DNA from: Aphidius gifuensis
Lineage: Eukaryota > Arthropoda > Insecta > Hymenoptera > Braconidae
Direction: 5' to 3'
DNA length: 64,000 nucleotides
NCBI RefSeq assembly: GCF_014905175.1
Contig: NC_057791.1
Coordinates: 12,280,177-12,344,176, forward strand
Position numbers and translations under genes: made by a program. The notes under the pieces are model-generated. The model was not told the DNA's origin. It saw only the letters and a program-made list of their open reading frames with translations, and did not search any database. Numbering within the stretch: position 1 is the first letter of the stretch; each line of letters starts with the position of its first letter. Of this stretch, positions 33,603 to 45,460 are shown one piece after another.

Positions 33603-34629
33603 CAGTGGTGGTTTCGGGGACTACTTCATATATACAATGGTGGTTTTGAGGACGGTTCTCAAAACAACATCTCAGTTAATGGTGGTTTTGAGGACGGTCC
33701 TCAAAACCCCATTTGAAAAATATGCTTTGGTGGTTTTGAGGACTTTTTATTTTACCAGGTATAATTTTCATAAACTAAAATGTGAAGTAGGTATTACGAC
33801 CGATTTATCTTCAATTGATTCCATCTTAAACTATAAATAGTAATGATTCGATGAAAAAATTCAATTATTGACCAAAATAAGAATTTTTTCGTGTGTCCCT
33901 GAAACCTCCATTCCAAGAACATCATTTTTCGATCTAATGGAGGTTTCAAGGACTTTTGATAAAAAAGCAACATTACTGCACTAAATGAATTTTTACGATT
34001 TAATTCAAACTACAAACATGTTCTCAGTGAATTTTCAGTATAAAAAAAATATCACTATGCTTTATAATAACATTTAACATAATTATATCTGTTTTAATAT
34101 TGCATGTCCCCGAAACCACCAATAACTACCTTTTTTTTCACACAGAGGCAGTTTTGAGGACTTAATTTTTTGAACCTCAATTCGATGGAACAGTCGAATT
34201 TATGAATTTCGATATGAATTTTCTGGCAGTTCTCAATAAGATTCTTCCCTTTTCATGAAATTCATCGTTGAAATTGCAGTCGACTGGATAATAACTGTCG
34301 ATTCTACTTTAATCTGAATGTCCCCAAAACCACTATTTTATGGATTTCGTATCTCCAGCTATTGGCAGTTTTGAAGACATTCTGTAAAAATAGAAAATGC
34401 ACAGGAATATGCAGAAATACTCTTTTTTAAGAATCTTTACGGATATCTGTAATCTATAACACATAACAACAAGTTTTTTCGGAAAACACAAAAAAAAAAT
34501 TGTTCATCAAATAATTGTTGAAAGTCCTCGAAAGCACCGTGACATACAATTTTTATAATTGTGAAATGGTCGTTTTGAGGACATATGCTAAAATTTGAAT
34601 AATAAAAATTTGTTACGAGTTCTGCTGAA

Positions 34630-35845
34630 GCTTTTTTTGTGTCCACAGAACGTAAAGGTTTAGAAATTTCATAGAACCTTTCTGATAATCTCAAACGATA
34701 CTCAAATATAAACGGAATTAACGACGTAATTTCAAAACGTCCTCAAAACCACCATACTACGAAATTTTTTTAGTCGTAGAACGGTGGTTTTGAGAACTTG
34801 CAGCCTATACCGGAAATTATAAAATTAATCTTACAAACTTAAAATGGAGCCATTCTTCTGCACTGTAACTTGTTATAGTTTTAATAATTTATTGGACAAA
34901 TCAAATCCTGAAGACTATCACACGAGACCAGAATATAAGGAAATTCTCCGACGAAAAACGCGTTGACTGGAAAGACGGTCGTTCTGTATTTTTTTGACAT
35001 GGAAAGTTGAGACAATTTTTTTTCCGGTTTTCCGGAACCTCAGAAATGATTGATCACCTTGAACCAGTAGCCTGAACAACGAGATGCCGCCTTGATTTAG
35101 TAGCATTAGAAATTCTTAGGTACCTTCGGAAAAACCGAAACTGAATTTGTTTCGATAGCAAAAACTGAAACTATTTGTTAGACAGTAGGTATTCAGCGAA
35201 AGACCGTTTTCTTAGTTACAAGTTCTACTTAATTTTTCTTGGTGTACGCGGAACGTGCGGGTTCAGAAATTCCATAGAACCATTCTGATAATCTCAAACC
35301 ATACCTAAATCAAAACGGAATCAACGACGTAATTTTGAGACGTCTTCAAAACCACCATACTACGAAAGTTTTTTATTCGTAGAACGGTGGTTTTGAGGAC
35401 TTGCAGCCTATACCGGAAATTATGAAATAAATCTTTTAAACTTGAAATAAGGCCATTCTTCTACACTGTAATTTGTTATAGTTTTAATAATTTATTGGAC
35501 GAATCGAATCATAAGGACTATCACATAAAACCAAAATATGAGGAAATTCTCCGACGAAAAACGCGTTGACTGGAAAGATGGTCGTTCTGTATTCTTTTAA
35601 CATAGAAAGCTGAGACAATTTTTCCCGGTTTTCCGGAACCTCAGAAATGATTGATCACCTTGAACCAGTAGCCTGAACAACGAGATACTGCCTTGATTTA
35701 GTAGTATTAGAAATTCTTAGATACCTTCGGGAAAACCGAAACTGAATTCGTTTCGATAGCAATAACTGATACTATTTGCTAAACAGTAGGTATTTAGAAA
35801 AAGACCGTTGTCTTTGTTACAAGTTCTACTTAATTTTTCTTGGTG
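34630..35845. repeat. Two direct repeats of about 606 bp
   Basis: Blocks beginning 'ggaacgt...ggttcagaaattccatagaacc' and containing 'cctcaaaaccaccatactacgaaa...tcgtagaacggtggttttgag', '...cagaaatgattgatcaccttgaaccagtag' recur about 606 bp apart (for example 34712 and 35318). Each contains an inverted pair of the element's core motif. Confidence 0.75.
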
Positions 35846-36080
35846 TCTACGGAACGTACCAAACCATAAACTTTTTCCGTTAGTGCTTTTGGGAACATGA
35901 AGCCCAAACTGAAATTCATACAATCGTTAAGTATGACTTAAAAAATGGCCGCATTGTATGTTTACTCTCAGAACTCTTTAATTGCAAGTTCAAAAATTTT
36001 TCTTCTAATATTTCTTTTATTCTATGATATTTTTCCATTTTCTCGCGAATTTCTCGGATTCAGTCCGCTTCGTAGAAGTA

Positions 36081-36654
36081 CACGGAGAGAAATCCGCAGC
36101 AAATAATGCTGTAGAGTATCAAACAAATTTTACTGTAGTCTACTGGAAATTGAGAAGTTACGTGGGGAGGCCACCAGGATCGACTAGAATTTCCTACTAC
36201 ACTACAGTAATTTTAATCAAAACAAAACAAAAAAACGTCACAAAAAATTAAATAAAACCTTATTATTTAAACATCAGAATAAAAATGTAATGTGTTTATT
36301 AATTTTAAAAAAATAAACCATTTTATAATTTTCATGTGTTTCACCGTATTTTTATTTAAATTCATGAATAAAATAAAAACAATAAACTTTTTTAGAAGAG
36401 GTTAGGAACACACTTGATTTCTAATAAATATTCGTGTCATCTGGCGGGAAAACCTGCTGTACACTACAGTAATTTCTGGCATAAAGTATACCATTAACTC
36501 GAGACTTCCAAAAATTCCGGTAGACTACAGTAAAAAATTTAGATGAAATATAATAATAATCATTATAATAAGTGGGAATTAGTCGCTTTAATGACGTCAG
36601 CTATGATTTTTACGATACCACTACAGTAATATTTGGTGCGGATTTCTCTCCGTG
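36081..36654. mobile_element. MITE, CACGGAGAGAAATCCGC ends, TA duplication
   Basis: CACGGAGAGAAATCCGCAGC is mirrored by '...GCGGATTTCTCTCCGTG', with TA at 36079-36080 and 36655-36656: Tc1/mariner-type. The interior repeats 'ctacagtaatttt' / 'actgtagtctactgg'. A related 'cctctccgtgtaa' end occurs near 62470-62484. Non-coding. Confidence 0.8.
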
Positions 36655-37109
36655 TAGATGATGTTATACACGTATTCCAAACAGTCATAACTCTGTACTC
36701 TATTTTTTATCATTAGTTCGTTCAAGTTCTATGAAGAGTCTTTAAAACGACCAACATAATCTAGATAAAAAAATATAATAAAGGGGTTCGAGGACATCAT
36801 GTAAGATATATAAATAGTGTTTTATCTTCATTAAATTCATGTTCAGAACCTTGTTTTCGAATTCTTCTAACATTACATGCAAGTGCTATCATATTTGATT
36901 TTTTTCAAATCTATGTTATCGATGCACGGATCTTACCCAAATAAAGTCCTTAAAATCACCTCTTTATAAGTTTCGAAAAAAAGGTATCAGAGGATATGAG
37001 GACTTCATGTAAAAATAATACAAAGAAAATGGCACCGTGGCAATAGTATTTAACTTATGTGGACATCGGAATTCCGGGCAGAAAGTTCTCAAAACCTCGA
37101 TTTTATAAC

Positions 37110-38520
37110 TTTCGAAAAAAATCTATCGGAGGATTTGAGGACATCAAATTAAAACACTAACAACGAAGTCCTATCATATGGCCCTAACACATTTTATAAA
37201 TTGTCATTCAATATAAGTATTAATCAATAGATATAAGAAATATTGCAACCGTCAAGGCAGACACTGGGTTGAATTAAAATGATAATTGAATTTTTAAAAG
37301 AAAAGTCCTTGAAACCTCAATTACATAGTTTTTTAAAAAAATCTATTGGAGGTTTTGGGGACATCAAGTTAAAACGATAACAAAGAAGTCCTATCATATG
37401 GCCCTGATACATTTTATGAATCATTATTCAATATAAGTATTAATCAGTAGATATAAGGACTTTTGCCACCGTCAAACCGTCATCTAGTTATTTTAAGAAC
37501 ATAAGTAAATTTTTAAAAGAAAAGTTCTTGAAACCTCCATTACATAGTTTTTTAAAAAAATCTATCGGAGGTTTTGGGGACATCAAGTTAAAACGATATC
37601 AAAGAAGTCTTATCATATGGCCCTGATACATTTTGTGAATTGTTATTCAATATAAGTATTAATCAATAGATATAAGGACTTTTGCCACCGTCAAACCGTC
37701 ATTGAGTTATTTTAAGAAGATAAGTAAATTTTTAGAAGAAAAGTCCTTGAAACCTCCATTACATAGTTAAGGACTTTTGCCACCGTCAAACCGTCATTGA
37801 GTTATTTTAAGAAGATAAGTAAATTTTTAGAAGAAAAGTCCTTGAAACCTCCATTACATAGTTTTTTAAAAAAATCTATCGGAGGTTTTGGGAACATAAA
37901 GTTAAAACGATAACAAAGAAGTCTTATCATATGTCCCTGATATATTTTGTGAATTGTTATTCAATATAAGTATTAATCAATAGATATAAGGACTATTGCC
38001 ACCGTCAAAACAGTCATTGAGTTACTTTAAAAAGATAAGTGAATTTTTAAAAGAAAAGTCCTTGAAACCTCCATTACATAGTTTTTTAAAAAAATCTATC
38101 GGAGGTTTTGGGGACATCAAGTTAAAACGATATCAAAGAAGTCTTATCATATGGCCCTGATACATTTTGTGAATTGTTATTCAATATAAGTAATAATCAA
38201 TTGATATAAGGACTATTGCCACCGTCAAAACAGTCGTTGAGTTATTTTAAGAAGATAAGTGAATTTTTAAAAGAAAAGTCCTTGAAACCTCCATTACATA
38301 GTTTTTTAAAAAAATCTATCGGAGGTTTTGGGGACATCAAGTTAAAACGATAACAAAGAAGTCTTATCATATGACCCTGATACATTTTCTGAATTGTTAT
38401 TCAATATAAGTTTTAATCAATAGATATAAGGACTATTGCCACCGTCAAAACAGTCATTGGGTTATATTAAAAGGATAATTAAAATTTAAAAAGAAAAGTC
38501 CTCGAAACCACTATTACATA
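37110..38520. repeat. Tandem array, 220-bp units each with a hairpin
   Basis: 'ggaggttttggggacatcaag' recurs at 37128 (variant), 37348, 37567, 37881, 38101 and 38321: spacing about 220 bp, with one 95-bp internal duplication. In each unit 'gtccttgaaacctcc' lies about 35 nt before 'ggaggttttggggac', so the unit forms a stem of about 15 bp. The remainder of the unit, '...atcatatggccctgatacattttgtgaattgttattcaatataagtatt...', is well conserved. Confidence 0.85.
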
Positions 38521-39265
38521 GATAAATTCTTCATGCATCGGTTGTTTTAAGGACTTGTGTCAAATCTTAAATTTCATGTATTAAAAATGTAAAATTTACT
38601 ACTTCTATTTTTTGTACCTTCTAAATTCATGCTAACACAATACTAAAATACAAAGGATTTGAATAAATAAGGTAAGTGAAGGGTTGAAACAGTGTCATAA
38701 CGATGGTCCTCAAAAGTACCAATCGATGAAAATTTTTTTATTTTGGTGTATACAATAAAATCGTCTTATACATGAATGTACATTGATGTACAAAGTTCAA
38801 TTACTGAATAAAATCGCAAAAAAAAAATAATGTCCCCGAAACCACCACTGGATATATATATATTATATATATATATTTATTAACATTATTTATACATTTA
38901 CTCCTTAATTAAGCATTTCAATGTTTTTTTTAATTTTTTTATCGAATCCATAATGGTTTGATCCATGTCTGACGAATCTAAGTTCTCCAGAGAGAGCATC
39001 TTTAAGTAACTCCAGGGTTGCCAGGTTGTGCGATTTACCGCCAATTTGGCGTTTCGGCAACAATTTTGGCGAGACGTTTTTAACGTTGGCGAGATGGCGA
39101 TTATTTGGCGATTCATCACATAATCTAGCGATGTAGTGGCGATCAGCCCTCTAGGGGTAGCTAGAAACTTTTTGTTGATTTTCAGCTTTACCGGCAACCA
39201 CCACTTTCTTACTTGGTGGCGCTTGGTGATGTTATAATTTTTTGGTAAATTGGCCGGCACCCGCA

Positions 39266-39381
39266 TTCTCATTAGGGCTTTTTTTCCGCTGATGGCGCTT
39301 GACAAAGATTTTTTTATATAGATTTCACATAGAAAAGCTTCACAAACGCCACCATCGGAAAAAAAAACGCCCTAATGAGAA
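39266..39381. mobile_element. Small MITE nested in the hAT
   Basis: 'ttctcattagggc' (39266) and 'gccctaatgagaa' (39381) are the ends; inside, 'gatggcgcttg' and 'caaacgccacc' are mirrored. Its centre ('tatatagatttcacat') matches, in inverse, the MITE at 50622-50782. Confidence 0.65.
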
Positions 39382-39559
39382 CATCCTCTGAATACGGGTG
39401 CTGTATGGCTGTATGCACCTGTGCCTTGTATTTTTACGTATATACATATGTATATATATAAATGTATATGTAACTTACATTACCGCCTAGACAAAAAATG
39501 CTATAGTCTAGTAAAGCGTTAATTTAAAAAATATACTTCATTTGATATATCTGTTTATT

Positions 39560-40225
39560 AATATTAAAAATGCCAAAAACTGTTGACATGTCTTTAACAA
39601 AAAAAAAGAGTTTTCAGCTATCAAAAAAAATGGGAAAAATATCATGCATTTTATATAGGATGGCTTACATCAATTGTGAAAGCTTTAGAAGAATATCATA
39701 AATTAAACTGTACTAATCAAAATGAAGCATGGTGTAAAGCTTGCAAAATATCTTTACGTGCTCATTGCACTGACTTAAGAGCTATATAATTTTTTTAGCT
39801 TCAGTTTTTTACGTACTCTCAAATACCAAGAAACATTTGATCTTCTTGATACTGGTATTGATTCAAAACCATTTCGAAAATTAATTAAAATTGCTGACAC
39901 ACGTTGGCTGTCATATGGTGCTGCTGTTAAACGAGTAATGGAACAATGGCATGAATTAAAATTACACTTTGAATTAATTGCCTCAAAAGAAGGTGATAAA
40001 GCAAATTCAATTTATACTAAAATGAAAGATGACTCCAACAGATTATACTTGGTTTTCTTAAATCCGATTCTTGACCAAATGAATTCATTAAACATAAAAT
40101 TTCAAAGTGACAAAATTGACGTTGGAAGTCCGTATACTGATATGGCTACAACATTCATGTCTTTGGCCTCAAGAATTTTAAAGCCATTATTTATTGACTG
40201 TGTCAACAAGTTTGATAATTGGTGA
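39560..40225 (+). pseudogene. hAT transposase fragment
   Basis: Near 39600-39790 a frame gives a cysteine-bearing start ('...NEAWCKACKISLRAHCTDL'), suggesting a zinc-finger/BED-like segment. From about 39880 the frame 'KIADTRWLSYGAAVKRVMEQ' onward matches the T-R-W-L-S block of KIAA1586/ZNF862-like hAT transposases. It continues as '...LKLHFELIA...LYLVFLNPILDQMN' and ends at 40225. The DDE catalytic domain around the first Asp and the C-terminal dimerisation region are missing. The N-terminal half has stops. Confidence 0.75.
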
Positions 40226-40841
40226 GCAATACATAAGCCAAAAATTATTTCAATAAAAATACATTATATATTTTATTTTCGAAATACTTTTAGTTTTAAG
40301 CCAGAAAAGACTATTTAATTTTGAAATATTTTTATAAAAAATGTAAAGTTAATATGTTTATTATTAAAATAAATATAATTTATTTAATATTCAATATTAT
40401 GAAATAAAATATAGATGTGTTATGTATTATTATTTGTCCAATTTAAATCCAGTCAACTCATTGAATACATACAATTTAAACATATATGTAATACTATGAA
40501 TTAAATTGGTCATTTTTATGTTAATAAAGTTAGATAAAAGATGGCGATATGTGGCGATTTGAAGGTAAGGAGATGGCGATACGATGCTCTGAAAAACTGG
40601 TAACCCTGAGTAACTCTGGTAAAGTTGTTGGATTCTGTGTAATGAAATTGCTGAGTCTTTTTGGCAGAAATATTGAATATTTGTGCTCCAATTCGGATAT
40701 GATAGAATCTCCATATGGTGTTCGAACTTGCCTTACATTTGTCACGTTATATAAGTAATCAAATTCAATCTTCTTGATCGGGATAGTAGCAGGATATGGT
40801 GTTACTCCAAAAGTGTTCATTTCTGCATATAATTTGTCCAT

Positions 40842-41484
40842 GTTGCCTGTTGAAAATGAAAAAAATTAAAATCGCTGCAAGAATAATAATAAGTCAATGC
40901 ATAAATAAATAAATGAGAAGTTATATGAATAATATGATATACGTATAGATATTTACCAATTTTTTTTATTATTTACTGTCTCGAAGATGCTAGCTCAGAA
41001 GGTTCGATGAGATCTGTGGCTCTTCAGCTCTGGACAACGGCTATTAAAGGAAAATTGATTCCCACTCTCAACAAACCCCACTCTAAAAGTTTCTTAGGTT
41101 AGGTTAGGCTAATATTTTTTATGAGTCACTTTTCTAAAATTTTCTGTTAAAAGCCGAATAATCATTCAAGATTATTAGTTGGCTGATTCATTATTTGTTA
41201 TGAGTCATGTGTTTCGTTGAAAAAGATTTGGATAATTGTGAGTTAATATTTATACATGATAATAAAACTAATTTACTATTTGTAGTTGTCTAACTTCTAA
41301 AACATGTCTAAGCATGTTTAAACTTGTCTGAACATGTTTAAGCATGTTTCAACTTGGTTTCAAAGAATTATAATGCTAAACTTAGTTTATAATTCAAATA
41401 TCAAAAAAAGAAATAAATATACATTCTGACACAATTTTTTTTTATCGTTTTAAATTTTTATTTATTTATTAATTTCTTTTTACA
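40842..41484. other. Upstream region of the small gene, with (TTAGG)3
   Basis: A possible non-coding first exon of the small minus-strand gene ends near 40965 at 'gtaaatatct' (5' splice site on the minus strand). TTAGGTTAGGTTAGG at 41094-41108 is three units of the insect telomere repeat. At 41301-41356 the motif 'aagcatgttt/aacatgttt' is repeated four to five times. No other gene seen. Confidence 0.45.
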
Positions 41485-42276
41485 TGATCATTTTAGTAGA
41501 AGATTGTTCTGCAGCACATTTCTTACAGTCTTTTATTAGCAAATAAAAAAAACATCCAGCTTTATTACCATCTCCACAATCAATTGAATGCTTGTTACAT
41601 CTGCGCAATCCGAAACGTGAGGATTTTGTTTCTGGTTTTCAGACAGCTTATCCCAGACTTTATCTATTTCATGAGCGGAAAATGGGCTGTGAGGCTGTGA
41701 TTTTAAAATTTCTGATAGCCATTTTTTTTCTCAGCACCTTTTACATGGATATATTCCAAATCACCACCTAGTTTTTCATTATATTTGATACTTCACGATA
41801 GGCAACATCCCCAGCACTCCATAATATTCCATGCACATTAGTCACAGTTTTTTCAATAGTCTTCCAATACTCATTCGTTAAATTTTCTTTTCCTAATTTT
41901 TACTGATTGGAAGTTCACTGATAACAAAAATTGAATCATTGAATCCTTGAAAATCAACAAAAATGGTCATTTTAATTTTTTCAACTGTGATCTTGACTGT
42001 CGAGTTCGTTTTTTACAACTGGCAAAATATATATGGTTCTGAGTGTTGTCTGATGATAGCTCCCCCACTCCAATTTTCAAAATTAACCTTCCCCTTCTAT
42101 AAAATTTTCTTATTATCCAATTTTTCGACTACATCGGAAATTCGTTTGTACATAGTTTCCAGTGCGCTAACTCTTGATTCTATGAGTTGAAAAAAATTTT
42201 TGCTCTGATAAATTGAATCTGCATCAACATTTATAGAATGTTCATTTTTATGATCCGGAAAAGTTGATTCACCCTA
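41485..42276 (-). pseudogene. Unrecognised coding remnant with coiled coil and C-rich end
   Basis: The minus strand reads, with stops and a frameshift: '...NFFQLIESRVSALETMYKRI' (heptad-like, coiled coil), 'MTIFVDFQGFNDSIFVISEL', 'WKTIEKTVTNVHGILWSAGD', 'GGDLEYIHVKGAEKKWLSEI', 'FSAHEIDKVWDKLSENQ', and a final segment with C-x6-C-x7-C...C-x2-C ending in a stop at 41485. The density of plausible protein over 790 bp and the consistent strand argue for a real former gene or element ORF. 'VDFQGF' recurs in uncharacterised insect proteins, but I cannot name the family. Confidence 0.45.
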
Positions 42277-43220
42277 GCGGATGGCTCGACTCTCCAATGT
42301 AGCACTCAGTCGACAGCGATTTGACAGCCATTCGACAGCATATATAAAACATAATTCACGAGGACCGGATACTCAAAATGAGTTGGAAAAATATGAAATA
42401 AATATGAGATTATAATGACAATAACTTAAACTGGATGAAACCTTGACTAGTACATGTATTTAATATTAAATAAGAGATTAAATTATACACGGTAGAGAGG
42501 TTAGATTGACATGACTCGCATATCTACTGGAGTCGGAAAGCTGTCGAGCCTCAGACCATTCATCGGTAATTGACTCGGTCATTATTACCGAGATATTTTG
42601 TCACTAAATCGATAGGCTTCTGACACCGAATTGATAGGTGTCTAATTTATTCATTTTCCATTGTTTTTAATTGTTTAAACATCATAATGAACTTTATTAA
42701 TGATAAATTTGCATTTTTTTTATAAAAAATCTGATAGAATAAATAAAAAAACTTGTAAAAATTTAAACAAAAAAAATTTTTTTTTTGTTTATAATTTTTA
42801 AATCAATTGTTAATAACAATTGCATGTAAAAAACAAGGAAAAACAGTATAATTAAGCGTTTAAACATTAAACAATCGCAAAAATAACTTTTTTTCAATTT
42901 TATAATGCTATATACCTATTGACTCTGTCTCGACACCGTTTTGATCGCGTTTCGACAGCATTTCGACCGCCTTTCGACAGGCTTTCGACACCGAATTGAG
43001 AGGTGTCTAATTTATTCATTTTTTATTCTTTTTAATTGTTTAAACATTATGAAGGACTGTATTAATGATAAATATGCATTTTTTTTATGAAAAAATTGAT
43101 AGAATATATGAAAAATGTTATTAACCATTAATTTAAAAATTATAAACAAACAAAAATTTTTTTGTTTAAATTTTTACAAGTTTTTTTATTTATTTTGGTT
43201 TATTTTTTAAGTTTAAAAAT
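42277..43220. repeat. TTCGACAGC-motif repeat element with duplicated AT blocks
   Basis: 'tcgacagc', 'ttcgaccgc' and 'gacaccg' motifs cluster at 42300-42345, 42530-42640 and 42925-42995. 'cgaattgataggtgtctaatttattcatttt' at about 42629 recurs at about 42991 with the following 150 bp. Long A/T inverted blocks ('aaaaatttaaacaaaaaaa' / 'ttttttgtttaaatttttac') occur inside. Probably a foldback element; boundaries uncertain. Similar 'gtcggc/gtcgaa' text begins at 63836. Confidence 0.45.
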
Positions 43221-44485
43221 CTTTTTCGGTTGAAGATGTGAGCTGGTATTTACGGGGTACTGTTTATCTGTTTCATTATTCATCCGAAAAATTCGTGGGA
43301 ATACTTATTAGATAGGGAAACATCAATATTGATAGAAAAACTTATTTCACCTTCAATATGAAATTGATAATGAAGGAGTTATTGGATAAATTAAAAATCG
43401 TGACCATGTCATCTATCTACATAATATACAGTGTTATACATAATATACAGTGTTACTTCTTTTGTGCTGGGAGAAAATGAGTCGAAACGCTGCAATGTTT
43501 TTTGATAATAATAATACTCGATGACAAGATTCAGGTGAGGTTGACTATTAACTACTACATAACTATAAGAAAAGATTTATTTCAGGAAGGGATGACTTTT
43601 ACTCCTACGTTGAGTAGAAGGGATGGTTTTCTTTCTAAAGTAGGAAACCATTTGGAGAAAAACGATTCCCACTCCTAAAAATAATGGCAGAATTGACGCC
43701 ATTTCCAGAGAGGGAGGGGAGTTTCCCAAGGTTCTAGGATGACTCGCAATAAACCTGGACCCCAATAGTCCAGGCAATAAAGGTCCAGGTTTGCGTTTTT
43801 TTTTTAATTTTGAAAAAAATATGATAGATGTCGGAAACTATAGGGGAATAGAATGGTCGGTATGAAAAAGGCTGAGAGAATTTTTAAAAGATTGAAAAAA
43901 AATACAAAAGGTGTTTTTTGGGGATATCGCGGCGGTTATTAGGTTTAGATAAAAATAGTTCAAATAAAAAATGTAGAGAAAAAAAAAACCTAAATGTAAA
44001 TATTAGAAAGTTTTAACGTAACTAGAAGGAGTTGGGAGGAAATCTCGATAGAAAATTCGGAGTGGGGCGTTTATTTTGAATCGAGGGGAAATTTCATCGC
44101 ACATAAATTGGGAACGCGTTCTCTCTTTCATCGGTCCATTCGTAGAGGGAATTCGATGCTTTCGGTTCAATAATCATAACTTAAAATAATATAATATGAA
44201 ATAAAATCTTTTTTAATTTAACAATATTTTATATTTCAAATTGTTTAAATAATTGTTAATAATAATTAGATAATTTTTTCGATTAAAATGCTCAATTTAT
44301 TATAAAAAATAAAAAAAAATTGGCGAAAAAAAAAAAAAATTTTTTTTTTTTATAATTATTTAAAATTTCAAATAAATAAATTTATGAACAAATCAGTTAA
44401 TTATCACGTATTTATTTTTTTGTTTTTAACAATTATTTAGACAAACGGAAAAAATAAAAATATGAAAAAAAAATTTTTTTTTTTA
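43221..44485. other. Non-coding; local inverted 'ggtccagg' repeat
   Basis: 'aacctggacccc' (about 43755) and 'aaaggtccaggttt' (about 43780) form a short hairpin. The open frame at 43577-43777 (minus) matches nothing known to me. The rest is AT-rich. Confidence 0.45.
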
Positions 44486-45460
44486 AAATTCTCACGACGC
44501 GTATCGGTATTGGGGGAAAAAGGGTGGCTCAAATCGCGAAAATGATAGACATGAGAAAGAAGGCTCCCGATGTAAGAAAAATTATGATATTATTTTTTTT
44601 TTTTAATTTAATTTGAAAAAAGGTTATTAATTATTGATCCCGGAGAAATTTTTTTTTTTAATTTCTCGCGACGCGTATCGGTTTTGAGGGGGGGGGGGAA
44701 AGGATTGCTCGAATCGCGAAAGTGATAGACATGAAAAAGATGGCTCCCGATGTACGGAAAATTTTGATATTATTATTTTTTTTTTATTTCAATTTGAAAT
44801 AATTGATTAATTATTCATTCCGGAGAAATTTTTTTTTTTAAACTTCTTGCTACGCGTATCGGTTTTGGAGGGAAAAGGGTGGCTCAAATCGCGAAAATGA
44901 TAGACATGAAAAAGAAGGCTCCTGATGTAAAGCAAATTTTGATATTATTATTTTTTTTATTTCAATTTGAAAATTAAAGCGAGAATTTAAAAAAAAAAAA
45001 AATCTCTCCGTGATCAATAATTAATAATAGCCTTTTTTTTGATATCTATCATTTTTGCAATTTGAGCCACCCTTTTCCCCCCAAAACCGATACGCGTCGT
45101 GGGAATAAAAAGAAAAAAAAAATTCTCCGGGATAAATAATTACTAACTTTTTTTCAAATTAAAATAAAAAAAAATAATAATATCAAAATTTTTCTTACAT
45201 CGGGAGCCTTTTTTTTCCCGTCCATCATTTTCGCGATTTGAGCCTCCCTTTTCCCTCTCAAAACCGACACGCGTCGCGAAAAATTAAAAAAAAATAATTT
45301 CTCCGGGATAAACAATTAATAACATTTTTTCAAATTAAATTTAAAAAAAAAAATAATGTCGTAATTTTCTTGACATCGGGAGCCTTCTTTTTCATCTTTA
45401 TCATTCTCGCGATTCGAGCCACCCTTTTCCCCCCAAAACCGATAAGCGTCGCGAGAAATA
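44486..45460. repeat. Inverted satellite-like array, three units each way
   Basis: Three direct units containing 'ggtggctcaaatcgcgaaaatgatagacatg' (about 44525, 44705, 44880) are followed by three inverted ones ('gcgatttgagccaccctttt', about 45055, 45230, 45408), all at about 176-180 bp spacing. Each unit includes 'cgacgcgtatcggtttt' and 'ggagaaattttttttt'. The same unit, without the inversion, forms 20995-21490. Confidence 0.8.

Larger units (their letters stand above)
33603..38850. mobile_element. 5.2-kb TIR element built of its own terminal motif
   Basis: The left end CAGTGGTGGTTTCGGGGAC is mirrored by GTCCCCGAAACCACCACTG at the right end. The core 'GGTGGTTTTGAGGAC' (or GGAGGTTT(T/C)GGGGAC) recurs dozens of times inside in both orientations, for instance near 33640, 33681, 33730, 33940, 34735, 34783, 35345, 35385 and throughout 36.9-38.5 kb. 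Between copies the DNA is AT-rich. No transposase is recognisable. Target duplication is unclear because the flanks are TA-dinucleotide runs. A Tc1-type MITE (36081-36654) is nested inside. Confidence 0.7.
39013..40608 (+). mobile_element. hAT element with perfect 8-bp TSD AGTAACTC
   Basis: CAGGGTTGCCAGG begins and CTGGTAACCCTG ends the element. AGTAACTC lies at 39005-39012 and again at 40609-40616. Subterminal 'ggcgatt/ggcga' repeats occur at both ends. It carries a decayed transposase (39560-40225) and a nested MITE (39266-39381). At under 1.6 kb it is an internally deleted, non-autonomous hAT. It landed in the coding exon of a small gene. Confidence 0.92.
38905..40841 (-). pseudogene. Small protein gene interrupted by a hAT element
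   Basis: From ATG at 40841 the minus strand encodes 78 residues, including 'YGDSIISELEHKYSIFLPKR', and runs into the hAT end at 40608. On the far side of the hAT (39012 down to a TAA at 38905) the same frame resumes if one copy of the 8-bp duplication is removed, giving about 110 residues in all. Upstream, 'ttttcattttcaacag' is a good 3' splice site before the ATG, and AATAAA lies about 25 nt after the stop (38877-38882). The 'FLPKR' core resembles small, OB-like proteins common in aphids and parasitoid wasps, but that is recollection and the function is unknown. Flanks may still be transcribed. Confidence 0.6.

Noticed and set aside
37110..38520. Regularly spaced repeats considered as a CRISPR array
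   Set aside because: Units are 220 bp with conserved 'spacers', in a eukaryotic transposon; no cas genes.
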